A stretch of 64,000 nt of DNA from NCBI GenBank assembly GCA_012031225.1, contig JAAUTZ010000003.1, positions 1-64,000 of the forward strand, read 5' to 3'. Under the pieces are notes generated by a model. It did no database searches, was not told the DNA's origin, and saw only the letters and a program-made list of their open reading frames with translations. Positions 1-8,084 of this stretch are shown piece after piece (the stretch's first letter is position 1; each line of letters opens with the position of its first letter). Source of the DNA: Chloroflexaceae bacterium. GTDB taxonomy: Bacteria; Chloroflexota; Chloroflexia; Chloroflexales; Chloroflexaceae. The translations under genes and the position numbers were made by a program.

Positions 1-165
1 GTGGTCTGCCTTCCCTGCCACCTCACACCTGCCCCCTGCGGGCTGCCCCTCACCTCCCTTCGCGTTCTTCGCGTCCTTCGTGTCCTTCGTGGTCTGCGTT
101 CCCTGACCCCTGCCACCTCACACCCGACACCTAACACCCGCCACCTGACCCCTGATGCACCCCCC
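1..165. repeat. Low-complexity intergenic repeat (CACACC/CCTTCG type)
   Basis: The stretch is built from degenerate short units such as CCACCTCACACC, TGACCCCTG and TTCGTGTCCTTCGTGG. The block GTGGTCTGC..TTCCCTG..CCACCTCACACC occurs twice about 90 bases apart. Similar degenerate GGTGTCAGG / CCTGACACC text recurs at 49648-49671, 51953-51985 and 54401-54491, so it looks like a dispersed intergenic repeat rather than coding sequence. Confidence 0.6.
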
Positions 166-191
166 TGCAAACGGAACGCCTGCCATTCCGT

Positions 192-467
192 TTGCAGCGC
201 ACGAGACGCATAGACACAAGGGCTGGGGGAGATGCACGCCCCACGGCGGGGCGGTGGTGGCGCGTCGTGGCCATTCTCGTCCCGCTCATCCCGGCGCAGC
301 CTGCGACTGCTACCGGTACCACTGAGTCATCTGCTATATCGTCTGATCTGGCTACCGACGCAGGCCCTGTGCTGGTCAAGGATATCAACCCGGGTGAAAG
401 CGGTACAACCATAAGACACCTGACCGCAGTTGGAGATCGGCTTTTCTTTAGCACCGGTGCTGGTCTA
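192..467 (+). pseudogene. Truncated secreted ELKFDP-repeat protein
   Basis: The reading frame encodes a signal-peptide-like start (hydrophobic stretch WWRVVAILVPLIPAQPATA) and then the first part of one ELKFDP-type repeat, with the motif LVKDINPGESG and then LTAVGDRLFFS. It stops abruptly at 468-470, after less than one repeat. The intact protein encoded at 59844-61361 carries about nine repeats of the same kind, so this is a 5' fragment of a related gene. The break coincides with the start of an unrelated coding fragment in another frame, which suggests a recombination junction near 460. The product cannot work as a normal member of the family. Confidence 0.6.
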
Positions 468-723
468 TGAGACGATCAATGCCCGCCCAGAGAACCCGGA
501 TGTTGACAAGAATGAGATCACGGAGACCGTCAAGGACATTGAGACTGAAGCACGGAAGGGCGACGCAGCGAATGAGAAGAAGCTCTCGCGCTGGCTGACC
601 AATCTGGCGGGGATGGCAGAGGATATCTTCGAGGTGACGATTGCGGCACTGACGGGACCACAAGCGGCAGCAGCGCCGGTGGCGCGTAAGGTTGCGGAGA
701 AGGCGAAGAAAGCGCAGGGGTAG
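463..723 (+). pseudogene. C-terminal fragment of an unidentified protein family
   Basis: An open frame without a convincing start encodes about 85 residues, beginning VYETINARPENPDVDK and ending in an alanine- and lysine-rich helix (VARKVAEKAKKAQG) before a stop. From memory it resembles the C-terminal helical region of proteins that begin with NQQGQNVGxDQYNIGG; a 37-codon fragment with such a beginning lies at 19455-19568, on the far side of the island. The frame starts where the ELKFDP fragment ends, so this is probably a gene remnant at a recombination junction. No function is known to me. Confidence 0.5.
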
Positions 724-748
724 GAACACACGGAGCAGTATGGAGACC

Positions 749-772
749 ATCACAAACCGGAGGCTAGCCCAT
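749..772 (+). repeat. 24-bp direct repeat, left copy
   Basis: This 24-base stretch, starting ATCACAAACC and ending GCTAGCCCAT, is identical to 18231-18254 and in the same orientation. The two copies bracket the two divergent operons at 994-18072. It may be an island boundary scar or a dispersed intergenic repeat; only two copies were seen in this window. Confidence 0.6.
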
Positions 773-993
773 CTTGGTGCCGCAAATGGTTCGTGAGATG
801 CGCCCGTCCGCCCAGCGTGCTGCTGCATGCTTCTTCGGTTTACGCTTGTGGCTAAGTGCTCATTTGTTTATCTGAATCGAGTACGAACGGGTACAATCGG
901 GTTCCTATGAAGGATTCTGTTCCATTGCTACTCGCAACCCGAACGCCATGCGTGCGCGTTGTTTTTCGTCCATTTGCTAAAAACCCCGATAAA

Positions 994-1722
994 CTATGAC
1001 ACTCGGCGAATACTGAACGGGTTAAAGTCGGTCTGTGCATCAAAAGCATCCACACCTTCCACTCGTTTCAAATAGCCCGTTAAGGCGTAGGTCACTGGTG
1101 TGAACAGCACCTCAACCCCGACCTTGAACACATAGCTAGAGACGATGATATTCCAGATCAGAGCAGCGGAAAAGCCCTCTGCAAAGGCGAAGGCAATCAT
1201 TACAAAGAGTATTGTGTCCACGCCTTGCCCTACCACAGTAGAGCCAATTGTGCGTGACCAGAGCCAGCGGCCTTGAGTGAGCACCTTCATCTGGGCAAGC
1301 AGGTAGGCATTTGAAAAGGAGCCTGCTAGGTACGCAATGAGGCTAGCAAGCACAATACGGGGCGTTGTACTGAGTACACTGTCATACGCTTTTTGTCCCA
1401 CCCGCGCCGACCAATCGGACTCTCCTGGCAGCACGCCAACTAGTGCAACGGTTACTGCCAGCAGGAAGGCTGACACAAATCCGATCCAGATGGTGCGTCG
1501 TGCCCGGTCATATCCATAGACTTCGGTCAATATATCACCAAAGATGTAACTCAAGGGAAATAGCAATGTCCCGCCATCATAGATAAAGGGGCCAAGCACA
1601 ACTATCTTGGCTGACGATGCAAGGTTGCTAATCAGCAGAATAGCTACAAACAACCCCACAATGACATCATAGTAGCGATAAAGCAGACCTACGGTTGTTT
1701 TTTCTTGGCAATTAGCACTCAT
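994..1722 (-). CDS. Queuosine precursor transporter (YhhQ/QPT family)
   Basis: The 242-residue protein has about six hydrophobic segments and the family signature FGDILTEVYGY at residues 61-71, typical of the YhhQ/VUT transporters that import 7-deazaguanine queuosine precursors such as preQ0 or preQ1. Length and topology fit the family. It is the last gene of a five-gene minus-strand operon and starts 11 bases after the stop of the large ATPase. Housekeeping copies are usually near queuosine genes; here it sits downstream of a DpdA-like transglycosylase. The likely role is therefore to supply precursor for DNA or tRNA modification, which is an inference from context. No queC, queD, queE or folE gene is in the window. 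Confidence 0.85.
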   Translation of the reverse strand: MSANCQEKTTVGLLYRYYDVIVGLFVAILLISNLASSAKIVVLGPFIYDGGTLLFPLSYIFGDILTEVYGYDRARRTIWIGFVSAFLLAVTVALVGVLPGESDWSARVGQKAYDSVLSTTPRIVLASLIAYLAGSFSNAYLLAQMKVLTQGRWLWSRTIGSTVVGQGVDTILFVMIAFAFAEGFSAALIWNIIVSSYVFKVGVEVLFTPVTYALTGYLKRVEGVDAFDAQTDFNPFSIRRVS

Positions 1723-1733
1723 TCGTCACCTTC

Positions 1734-4700
1734 TTAGAACTCTATCTTAAGACTCAGTGCCCCAACTTGCTGGAGTTGGATTAGTTCTTCAAGGATCTGC
1801 GCGGACTCATTCTGCCTAGCTGCCTGCTCTAGGATCATAGCCACATTCACTGATGCTGCGGAAGACAAGGACAGGCTCCTGACAAGATATTGTCGCGCAG
1901 ATGAAACCTTCTGTGAGGCGCGGGCAATCTGCTGCTGGAGGTCTTGAACCGATCGCTTTGCCTCGTGACGCAATCGGGGAGGTTTCTCTTCGAAGAGCCA
2001 TGACGGATCGGCAGCTTGCTGTGCAACGGACTGGATTTTGCCATACACTTTGTGAGTTGCATGTGCTTTATTGGCAGACTCCGTCTGCACAAAGAGCAGT
2101 CCCTTGAGCGCGATTGTCCGGCTTACAATATCTGCCAAGTGCTGAAACAATGCCTGAAAGCTACGCTCATCGTCCTCAATGTAGTACGGTGGCGGTTCAG
2201 GCGGATTGACGAAAGTCAGCAACTCTTGGATCTGCGTGCAGAGTTGGCTGGCAATCTGTTCATAGGCAGCCTGTCGTTCATCTGTCATCCCCTGAAAGAC
2301 TTGCTCACAGTGCTCCAGTACCGGCTCAAAGCGGCTAATCTCACCCAGCGCAACCATCCCCGTTTGCGACAGTACAGCACGTGCATCCCGCAACACTTGG
2401 TCAAGCTGACTGCTCAGTGCATCTAAATTATCAGTTCCTTTCACCATGCGTTGTACAGCCGTTTGAAGTCTGGCAAGTCTCGGCGCAAAGGCATTCCATC
2501 GCCCATACTGATGAGCACTGGTGTCCCACTGGTTGACGTGGCTGACCAAGACCTCGACGTGTTCGGGAGAGCACGCATTGCCGGATGCCATCAAAAAGGT
2601 TGCCTCAGCCAGCAGTTTCTGTCTCTTCTCTTCCAATTCTCGATAGACGGCTGTAATATGATGCTGCAATTTGCCAAGCGGCGCGTCAGGTGCATTGAGT
2701 GTCAGGCGCGGGATTGTGTCCAACACACGCTGCCGTGCGGCTTGATGTCTGGCCTCTGCTTCGGCGTGGCACAGAGTTTCATATGTCTCAAGTTGCTGCT
2801 CAATAAGCTGTACATCCCATACTAGCTGAGAATGATTAGTAGATTGATCGGGTGTCTCGATGAGTGCATTGAGTTTGATCGTCAGTTCGTCCGGTACCGA
2901 GACAAGTTGCGTGCACCGTTCAAGGAGATTTTGTACCTGTGTGCGTATTTCTAGATCAGTCGGTACATCTGTAGACACGAGTAGACTTCCCTCCTGCTTC
3001 ACTATCGCGCGTGCGAGCATCAACTGCAATACATATCTTGCCTCTGCCACCGCAAACCCCTGTGATCGCAGGCTCTGATACGCATCATTCCACGTCAAGG
3101 CACCATCGGTTCGTACCCGGTTTGCTAGCACAACCTCGGCTGGGTGGGGGGTAAAGTACACGGCTGCCTCTGTGCCCGTCCACTGCTCAATGCGGAGCAA
3201 ATCACCATACTGCCGCGCACGGCTCTTGAAACCAGCATGCCGTTTTTGTCGAAAGAGGGCGGCAATGTTTCCCTTGCTGCCCTTCTGCACCGTGCTCCCT
3301 ACACGCTGCGCTGGTGCCACATGGCGCAGGGCGGCTGCATAATCATCAAGCAGTGCCATCCAGTGCTGATAGGTCGCTATCGGCTGATAGTCCGGCCAGC
3401 GCGAGGCGAAAATCTGGTGCAGGAACTCTTTCAGACCACTCGTACCTGCCGCGAGAACGCCGAAAGGTGTCTGGCTGAAGAGCGACTGGGGAAACAGATC
3501 GGCCAGCAGCCATTCTTGCAGGCGTGCGATAGTATCGGTAATGCGTGCCCGATCACGGTCAGGGGCATCATCGATCTGCTCTTGGCGCAGATAGTTGAGC
3601 AAACTGAGGATTACTGCTGCCGAAATCGGTTGAGGGCTAAGGTAATGCTCGATCCACGCTAGTCCACCGCGTAACCCGTTGTCCGCGGCGCGATTGAGCG
3701 CGAGGTGAAATACAATGTAGGTGTCCGACACAATGTCAATGCGGGATACGGCTTCGGTACGCAAATCAATGCGGAACCCGAGAACCAGATCAGCATCATC
3801 CGCAGGGCGGAGTAGTGGGGCAGGAGTGCTGTCTGCCATCACCACCACGCGCAGCCGACGCAGAGGGTAACGTGATGATGCAGTCCCTTCCAGCATGCCT
3901 GCATAGCGATCGTCGGCATCTAGGAGCACGTCATCTAGCCCTTTCCACCCATGCAGATCATGCACTCGTGGGGGGAAGATAAGCGGTAGGACCAGCGAAC
4001 TAAAAATCTTTTGTGCTGTTTCGGCAAACAGCTGCTGGTCAGTGATCTGCATCCAGTAGCGTCGCAGTAGCACGTTTAGGCGGTGGGCTGGCCGTCCAAC
4101 GCGCTGAAGTTCGATGAGCGTCAATCCCTCTTCCAGTTCAGTCACAATCTCACCACGTAGCGTATTATTCAATTCGTGCCAAGCGTGGGCCAGATCATAC
4201 CTACTGGCAATCTCTACAGGGCACCCACGCGGAAATGCTGCGATGAGGCGCAGCACCTGTGCGAGTGGATACGAATGCTGAAAATAGGGGAGGCTCAGCA
4301 GTTCACCCACGAGGGCTGGAATAACTCCGCGATCACCATCAAATCGGATCGTTCCATTGAGAAAATCATTCACGAGATCAATGGGTGTATATGATCCCAT
4401 ACGGTCAGCAGCACGAATCGCTACGCACTGCAAGACGTTGATAACCGTGCGGGGCCCATTGCTCAAGTCTTCCCGCTCACACAGCTGCCCTAAGGACTCA
4501 AGGGCCGGACGATCAATCGCTGCCGCTTCGTCCTCGGAGAGCTGAAAAGCGGTCACATACTGCTGCCACAGACGGGCTGGAAAATCGCGGTCGTAGATAT
4601 GGCGCATGTCGAGGTACAGGCGATCATCCTTGATACGGTGGAGAATGTCGCCCGCTCGGTCGGCTAGGATGCGTTCAGTGTCTGGGTCCATCGTAAATAC

Positions 4701-5399
4701 GATGCCGAACGGAATCTGGCGTGTGCGCAGGCCCCAGATCAGCTGTCGCAGTGCCACCAGCACACCTTTATTGGCATTGCCGATCAACTGCTGGATTTCA
4801 TCAACGACAACGACAAGCCCCTGATGTCCGGCCCGCTGGGTCAATCTCGTGACCAGTTCGAGGAACGCCACGAGGTTGACGCTAATGTCATCGAAGTCCA
4901 GATAGCCACGCTCAATCTTATCCCGTATTGACGCTCGGGCCTGTTCAAATGGAATCTGAAAGGTCTGCTCATCTCGGCGGGCCATAGCATCGGCAGACAC
5001 AGTGAGAAAAGTATCGTAGGCATCGTCAAGCTCGGTACAGTAGGCAGGCAGCATAAAGACCGCCCAGTCATACAGGGCCTGCGCCAGTGCGGCAAACGAG
5101 CCACAGGAGATCGGCGGCACCGCTAGCAATCCCGCCTGTTGGCATGCATCCCAGATGCCAATAGCTGTTGCCGTTTTCCCATAGCCGAATGGAGCCACGA
5201 TGCAGGCTTTGGGGGTTTGTGCTTGCCGAACAGCCTGTACAAACCGTTGGCGTAAGTCGGCCACGATGGGCTGCTCGACATAGGTGAGCGCGTGAAAGGC
5301 ATACACATCGCGCACAGTGGTCACCGATGCGTGAAGCATCTGGGTATCGAACGTGGCAACGATAGGGGCTTTATTCGCAATGCTGATAAGACTGCTCAT
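1734..5399 (-). CDS. Large P-loop ATPase of a defence-type operon (DpdH/BrxC-like in layout)
   Basis: The 1221-residue protein has a Walker A motif APFGYGKT at 69-76 and a Walker B motif GLVVVVDE at 194-201, followed by a sensor-like region, so the N-terminal 300 residues form an AAA-type ATPase. The rest is long and mostly helical; the last 350 residues are rich in Q, E, A and L, like a coiled coil. Size and order are reminiscent of the big ATPases of phage-defence loci (DpdH of the Dpd island, BrxC/PglY of BREX), but I cannot assign a family from sequence alone. Its ATG shares one base with the stop of the upstream winged-helix gene (TGATG), implying translational coupling. No PglZ or methyltransferase gene lies nearby, which argues against BREX. 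Confidence 0.7.
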   Translation of the reverse strand: MSSLISIANKAPIVATFDTQMLHASVTTVRDVYAFHALTYVEQPIVADLRQRFVQAVRQAQTPKACIVAPFGYGKTATAIGIWDACQQAGLLAVPPISCGSFAALAQALYDWAVFMLPAYCTELDDAYDTFLTVSADAMARRDEQTFQIPFEQARASIRDKIERGYLDFDDISVNLVAFLELVTRLTQRAGHQGLVVVVDEIQQLIGNANKGVLVALRQLIWGLRTRQIPFGIVFTMDPDTERILADRAGDILHRIKDDRLYLDMRHIYDRDFPARLWQQYVTAFQLSEDEAAAIDRPALESLGQLCEREDLSNGPRTVINVLQCVAIRAADRMGSYTPIDLVNDFLNGTIRFDGDRGVIPALVGELLSLPYFQHSYPLAQVLRLIAAFPRGCPVEIASRYDLAHAWHELNNTLRGEIVTELEEGLTLIELQRVGRPAHRLNVLLRRYWMQITDQQLFAETAQKIFSSLVLPLIFPPRVHDLHGWKGLDDVLLDADDRYAGMLEGTASSRYPLRRLRVVVMADSTPAPLLRPADDADLVLGFRIDLRTEAVSRIDIVSDTYIVFHLALNRAADNGLRGGLAWIEHYLSPQPISAAVILSLLNYLRQEQIDDAPDRDRARITDTIARLQEWLLADLFPQSLFSQTPFGVLAAGTSGLKEFLHQIFASRWPDYQPIATYQHWMALLDDYAAALRHVAPAQRVGSTVQKGSKGNIAALFRQKRHAGFKSRARQYGDLLRIEQWTGTEAAVYFTPHPAEVVLANRVRTDGALTWNDAYQSLRSQGFAVAEARYVLQLMLARAIVKQEGSLLVSTDVPTDLEIRTQVQNLLERCTQLVSVPDELTIKLNALIETPDQSTNHSQLVWDVQLIEQQLETYETLCHAEAEARHQAARQRVLDTIPRLTLNAPDAPLGKLQHHITAVYRELEEKRQKLLAEATFLMASGNACSPEHVEVLVSHVNQWDTSAHQYGRWNAFAPRLARLQTAVQRMVKGTDNLDALSSQLDQVLRDARAVLSQTGMVALGEISRFEPVLEHCEQVFQGMTDERQAAYEQIASQLCTQIQELLTFVNPPEPPPYYIEDDERSFQALFQHLADIVSRTIALKGLLFVQTESANKAHATHKVYGKIQSVAQQAADPSWLFEEKPPRLRHEAKRSVQDLQQQIARASQKVSSARQYLVRSLSLSSAASVNVAMILEQAARQNESAQILEELIQLQQVGALSLKIEF

Positions 5400-6223
5400 C
5401 AGTACTCCATCTGAGGTATCAATGCAGGAAACAGTGGCTCACGGATGAGCACTGTTTCACCGCCATCGCCGGACCGCCGAATCACCCCAAGAGTCTTTTC
5501 AGCCTGTTGTAAGACTTCATCCATAGCCTCTTCCTCCAAGAGTGTCGAGTGGCAGACGTGCTCCCGTGTTGCCGCGTCGAGCCGCAGTGGTGTACCCACT
5601 GGATGCCCTCTTGCTGTAGCAATGCCCTCCAGCGCAACGACAAGGGCTTCTGGGGGACATGTGGGACGACGGCGAAAGGTGTTGCCGATGATGCATGGGG
5701 GACTGATCACACGTAGCCAGTGGAGAATACCCGATACACTTGACGTACTAAACGAGATACCACTGATACCAAACTGGTGCTCAGCCGCTACCAGCACCAT
5801 AGTTACTAGGCGGTTTCTATCAATCGTCACTGGAGCCTCATCCCAGAGGATCGTGGCAATGGTTCGATACGACCATGCGAAGTGTGCTCTGTCCTGCTCA
5901 GGCTGCCAGAGCCACCAGTAGCGCAGATGGATCAGTTCCGCAAACAGCAGTGCATCGTGTACCGCCACGTCTGCGAGTTGCCGCCCCAGATCGGTCAGGC
6001 GTACTTGTCCGCGCTGCTCTGCGAGTGCAGGTTCAATCAATCCAAGGGCACGCAGCGAAGCAAAGACTTTTGTGACTGATTGCCGCCGACCAATATCGAG
6101 GTCACGGGCACGCGCTTGTTCGAGCAACGCTTCCTCACTCGATACCTTTGCCATACGCAGCAGCAGCAGCGCATGACGTGCAATGATCGGGCTGAAATCA
6201 TGGCGAACGTGAAAGGATGTCAT
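5399..6223 (-). CDS. Winged-helix protein between DpdA and the ATPase (DpdG-like position)
   Basis: The 274-residue protein starts with a region that reads as a winged helix (about 12-85: helices ending in SVTKVFASLRALGLIEP, then a wing GQVRLTDLGRQL). The remainder is a helical domain I do not recognise. Its start overlaps the stop of the DpdA-like gene by four bases (ATGA) and its stop overlaps the ATPase start by one base. It could bind DNA as part of the complex, or regulate the operon. In Dpd islands a protein of comparable size (DpdG) accompanies the ATPase DpdH; equivalence here is inferred from position and not shown by sequence. Confidence 0.6.
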   Translation of the reverse strand: MTSFHVRHDFSPIIARHALLLLRMAKVSSEEALLEQARARDLDIGRRQSVTKVFASLRALGLIEPALAEQRGQVRLTDLGRQLADVAVHDALLFAELIHLRYWWLWQPEQDRAHFAWSYRTIATILWDEAPVTIDRNRLVTMVLVAAEHQFGISGISFSTSSVSGILHWLRVISPPCIIGNTFRRRPTCPPEALVVALEGIATARGHPVGTPLRLDAATREHVCHSTLLEEEAMDEVLQQAEKTLGVIRRSGDGGETVLIREPLFPALIPQMEY

Positions 6224-7239
6224 CGAATTCCTGTGCGCATTCGGGCATAGCGTGATCTTCTGATGATTTCCTGAATGGAAACACTGAGCAATTCCATGCC
6301 TCGATTTAATGCATCTACGGTATCACGAATAACAATTAAATTGTGCAACGCTTGATCGAGCCGATCACGTTGGAGATGTTCAAATGATTCGCAAAATGGG
6401 CAGGTGTGTCCGGTTAGTTCCTTGAGTTGGGCAAACTCTTCGGCACTGTAAGCAACACCGCCAATTTCGCGCAGCATGCCGTGGGAGACATTACGACGAC
6501 CGAGAAATGGCAGCAAAACATTGCCGTAGCCGGCCGTGCGAATCCAGCATGAGCTGTCGAAGCTCGCCACTTCCAGCTGGTGGAGGGTCGGTATCAGGGC
6601 TGGCGTGCCAATGCCAAAAGCGTGGGTCTGGAAGCCGAAGCGTGCTGCCAAGTCCTGCAAAAACTCCAGATTGCGCAGTGCCCGATAGGTCAGCATATTG
6701 ATGTCCTTGCCTGCTCCGGTTGTGTCGAAACTGCCAAATCCGACTGTTCGGTAGCCCATATCTAGGTATGCTTCAACACAGGTACGGATCTGTTCACGAG
6801 TATGACCCTGAACAACTGGAATGGCTTGCTGGCGAATGTCTGGTGCTATGTCGGCAGAGAACAGGCGCGTTACCGCAATGGTTGCATGCACACGGTCTTC
6901 GACTTCCTGTGCACTCAAATCAGATGAGGGGACATAATCGGGCAGGACATAAACGTCTGCCCAGCGATTCTGGTCATACCAGACCTTCAATCGGCGGTAT
7001 AAGTCCTCATAGGTAATCTCGCCTTGCTGCACAAAATAGCCGCCCGAATCAAACCAGATACGGCTGTGCCCAACGAAATGCTCCCGCACAAAGTTCACTG
7101 TAGGTCGTTCTGCAAGCCCGGGTAGCGGCGTGAGAATAATCTCGCTGAAAGGATGAATGCCTGCTTCAAGCCTTTCTATACGCTCGAACAAGCCAAATAA
7201 ATCAGAACGTTTGAGTGTTGCTGATGCTACAAATCTCAT
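6220..7239 (-). CDS. DpdA-like tRNA-guanine transglycosylase homologue
   Basis: The 339-residue protein has the layout of a tRNA-guanine transglycosylase. WFDSGGYFVQQG at 62-73 matches the DSGGFQ motif with catalytic Asp64. VLPDYVP (98-104), PVVQG (141-145) and VGFGSF (166-171) match the substrate-pocket segments. SFDSSCWIRTAGYGN at 226-240 places the nucleophile candidate Asp228. CPFC (280-283) followed by HNL at 299 resembles the zinc site, with one cysteine fewer than in bacterial TGT. DpdA enzymes use this fold to exchange guanine in DNA for preQ0. It shares four-base overlaps with both neighbours and is cotranscribed with a 7-deazaguanine transporter. A role on DNA is inferred; an archaeosine-type or tRNA role is possible but less consistent with the neighbours. 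Confidence 0.8.
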   Translation of the reverse strand: MRFVASATLKRSDLFGLFERIERLEAGIHPFSEIILTPLPGLAERPTVNFVREHFVGHSRIWFDSGGYFVQQGEITYEDLYRRLKVWYDQNRWADVYVLPDYVPSSDLSAQEVEDRVHATIAVTRLFSADIAPDIRQQAIPVVQGHTREQIRTCVEAYLDMGYRTVGFGSFDTTGAGKDINMLTYRALRNLEFLQDLAARFGFQTHAFGIGTPALIPTLHQLEVASFDSSCWIRTAGYGNVLLPFLGRRNVSHGMLREIGGVAYSAEEFAQLKELTGHTCPFCESFEHLQRDRLDQALHNLIVIRDTVDALNRGMELLSVSIQEIIRRSRYARMRTGIR

Positions 7240-7751
7240 AGTACCGTCTTAATGTGCAATCGCCACACAATTAATCTGCGATGCTTTCCTTTTTCGACGG
7301 CTTCTTGCTGAAATCCCATATGTGTATAAAAATTATTAGCGGGAGACCCTTCTGGACAGCGCAGGGCGATGGTTTCTCGGTGACACTGGCGACATTCCGC
7401 TGCCAGAGCCACCACAAGCGCACGACCAACCCCACGTCCCTGTATCTGTCTATTTGTGCAGATATCGTAAATAGCCGTTTCTGTGCCGCGTACACGGTGA
7501 TTGAAGCGCACAAACCCGACAATCTGCCCATCTATTGCGGCGACTAGCAGTCGTTGTCGTTCAGCCGCTTCTGTAAACACGGCTCGTGTCAGGAATCCTA
7601 GTACGTTCCGATGCTGATCTGCAATCGTTTTGCAGGCATCGATATCAGTTACAGTGGCATGGCTAATATGCACCTGTACCATTGTACTATCAATATGGCT
7701 TGCTATTTTTGTACTATATGGTATATTGTTGATCATGATATTACTCGACAT
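7236..7751 (-). CDS. GNAT-family N-acetyltransferase, first gene of the DpdA operon
   Basis: The protein is up to 171 residues long with a clear GNAT core: the acetyl-CoA loop QGRGVGR at 104-110 and the late motif PEGSPANNFYTHMGF at 133-147. The domain begins about residue 25, so a start at 7685 (Met23) is an alternative; neither start has a good ribosome-binding site. Its stop overlaps the start of the DpdA-like gene by four bases, so it belongs to the same operon. The substrate is unknown. Because preQ1 carries a primary amine and the phage Mom protein is a GNAT-fold enzyme that modifies DNA bases, acetylation of a 7-deazaguanine side chain is a plausible but unproven role; protein acetylation or toxin neutralisation are alternatives. 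Confidence 0.8.
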   Translation of the reverse strand: MSSNIMINNIPYSTKIASHIDSTMVQVHISHATVTDIDACKTIADQHRNVLGFLTRAVFTEAAERQRLLVAAIDGQIVGFVRFNHRVRGTETAIYDICTNRQIQGRGVGRALVVALAAECRQCHRETIALRCPEGSPANNFYTHMGFQQEAVEKGKHRRLIVWRLHIKTVL

Positions 7752-8084
7752 GTTGTATATATTGCCATATTATAACAGAAAATGAAGAGCTATGGTACAG
7801 GTATTCAGCTCACATGAAACTACACAATCACAATCGCGCAAGGCTCATCAAGCATATGTGAGTATCTTCTTCTTTTTCAACAGAAATTTTCAAGCATATC
7901 AACCACAATTCTCCAGATAGGTGGTCAACTGACCTATAAACAGTGTCATCTGTCACAGTATTATTGCACAGGCAAATTGTTTCGGAAATAGTCGGATAAA
8001 AACCATTCCTGTTCGAGCTTGTGGACGGGCGCATGCATATAATAACAGCAGACAATATTCACAACCTCTCGACGGAGAGATGTT
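7752..8084. promoter_or_regulatory. Divergent control region of the two island operons
   Basis: This AT-rich 333-base gap separates the two operons. A TATAAT -10 element for the minus-strand operon lies at 7769-7774 (reverse strand) and another for the plus-strand operon at 8038-8043; neither has a good -35 box at 17 bases. Between them are a short palindrome GGTCAACTGACC at 7923-7934 and a direct repeat TGTCA-TC-TGTCA at 7944-7955, which could be operators. A 75-codon minus-strand frame at 7828-8055 has no family features and no evident ribosome-binding site, so I do not call it a gene. Confidence 0.4.

Noticed and set aside
852-1055. 67-codon minus-strand frame downstream of the transporter
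   Set aside because: It overlaps the end of the transporter gene in another frame and has no protein-like features.
1734-5399. BREX system based on a BrxC/PglY-like ATPase
   Set aside because: Size and Walker motifs are suggestive, but no PglZ phosphatase, PglX methyltransferase or BrxL gene is present, while a DpdA-like gene is coupled to it.
7828-8055. 75-codon minus-strand frame in the divergent control region
   Set aside because: No ribosome-binding site, no family features, and it covers the promoter of the other operon.
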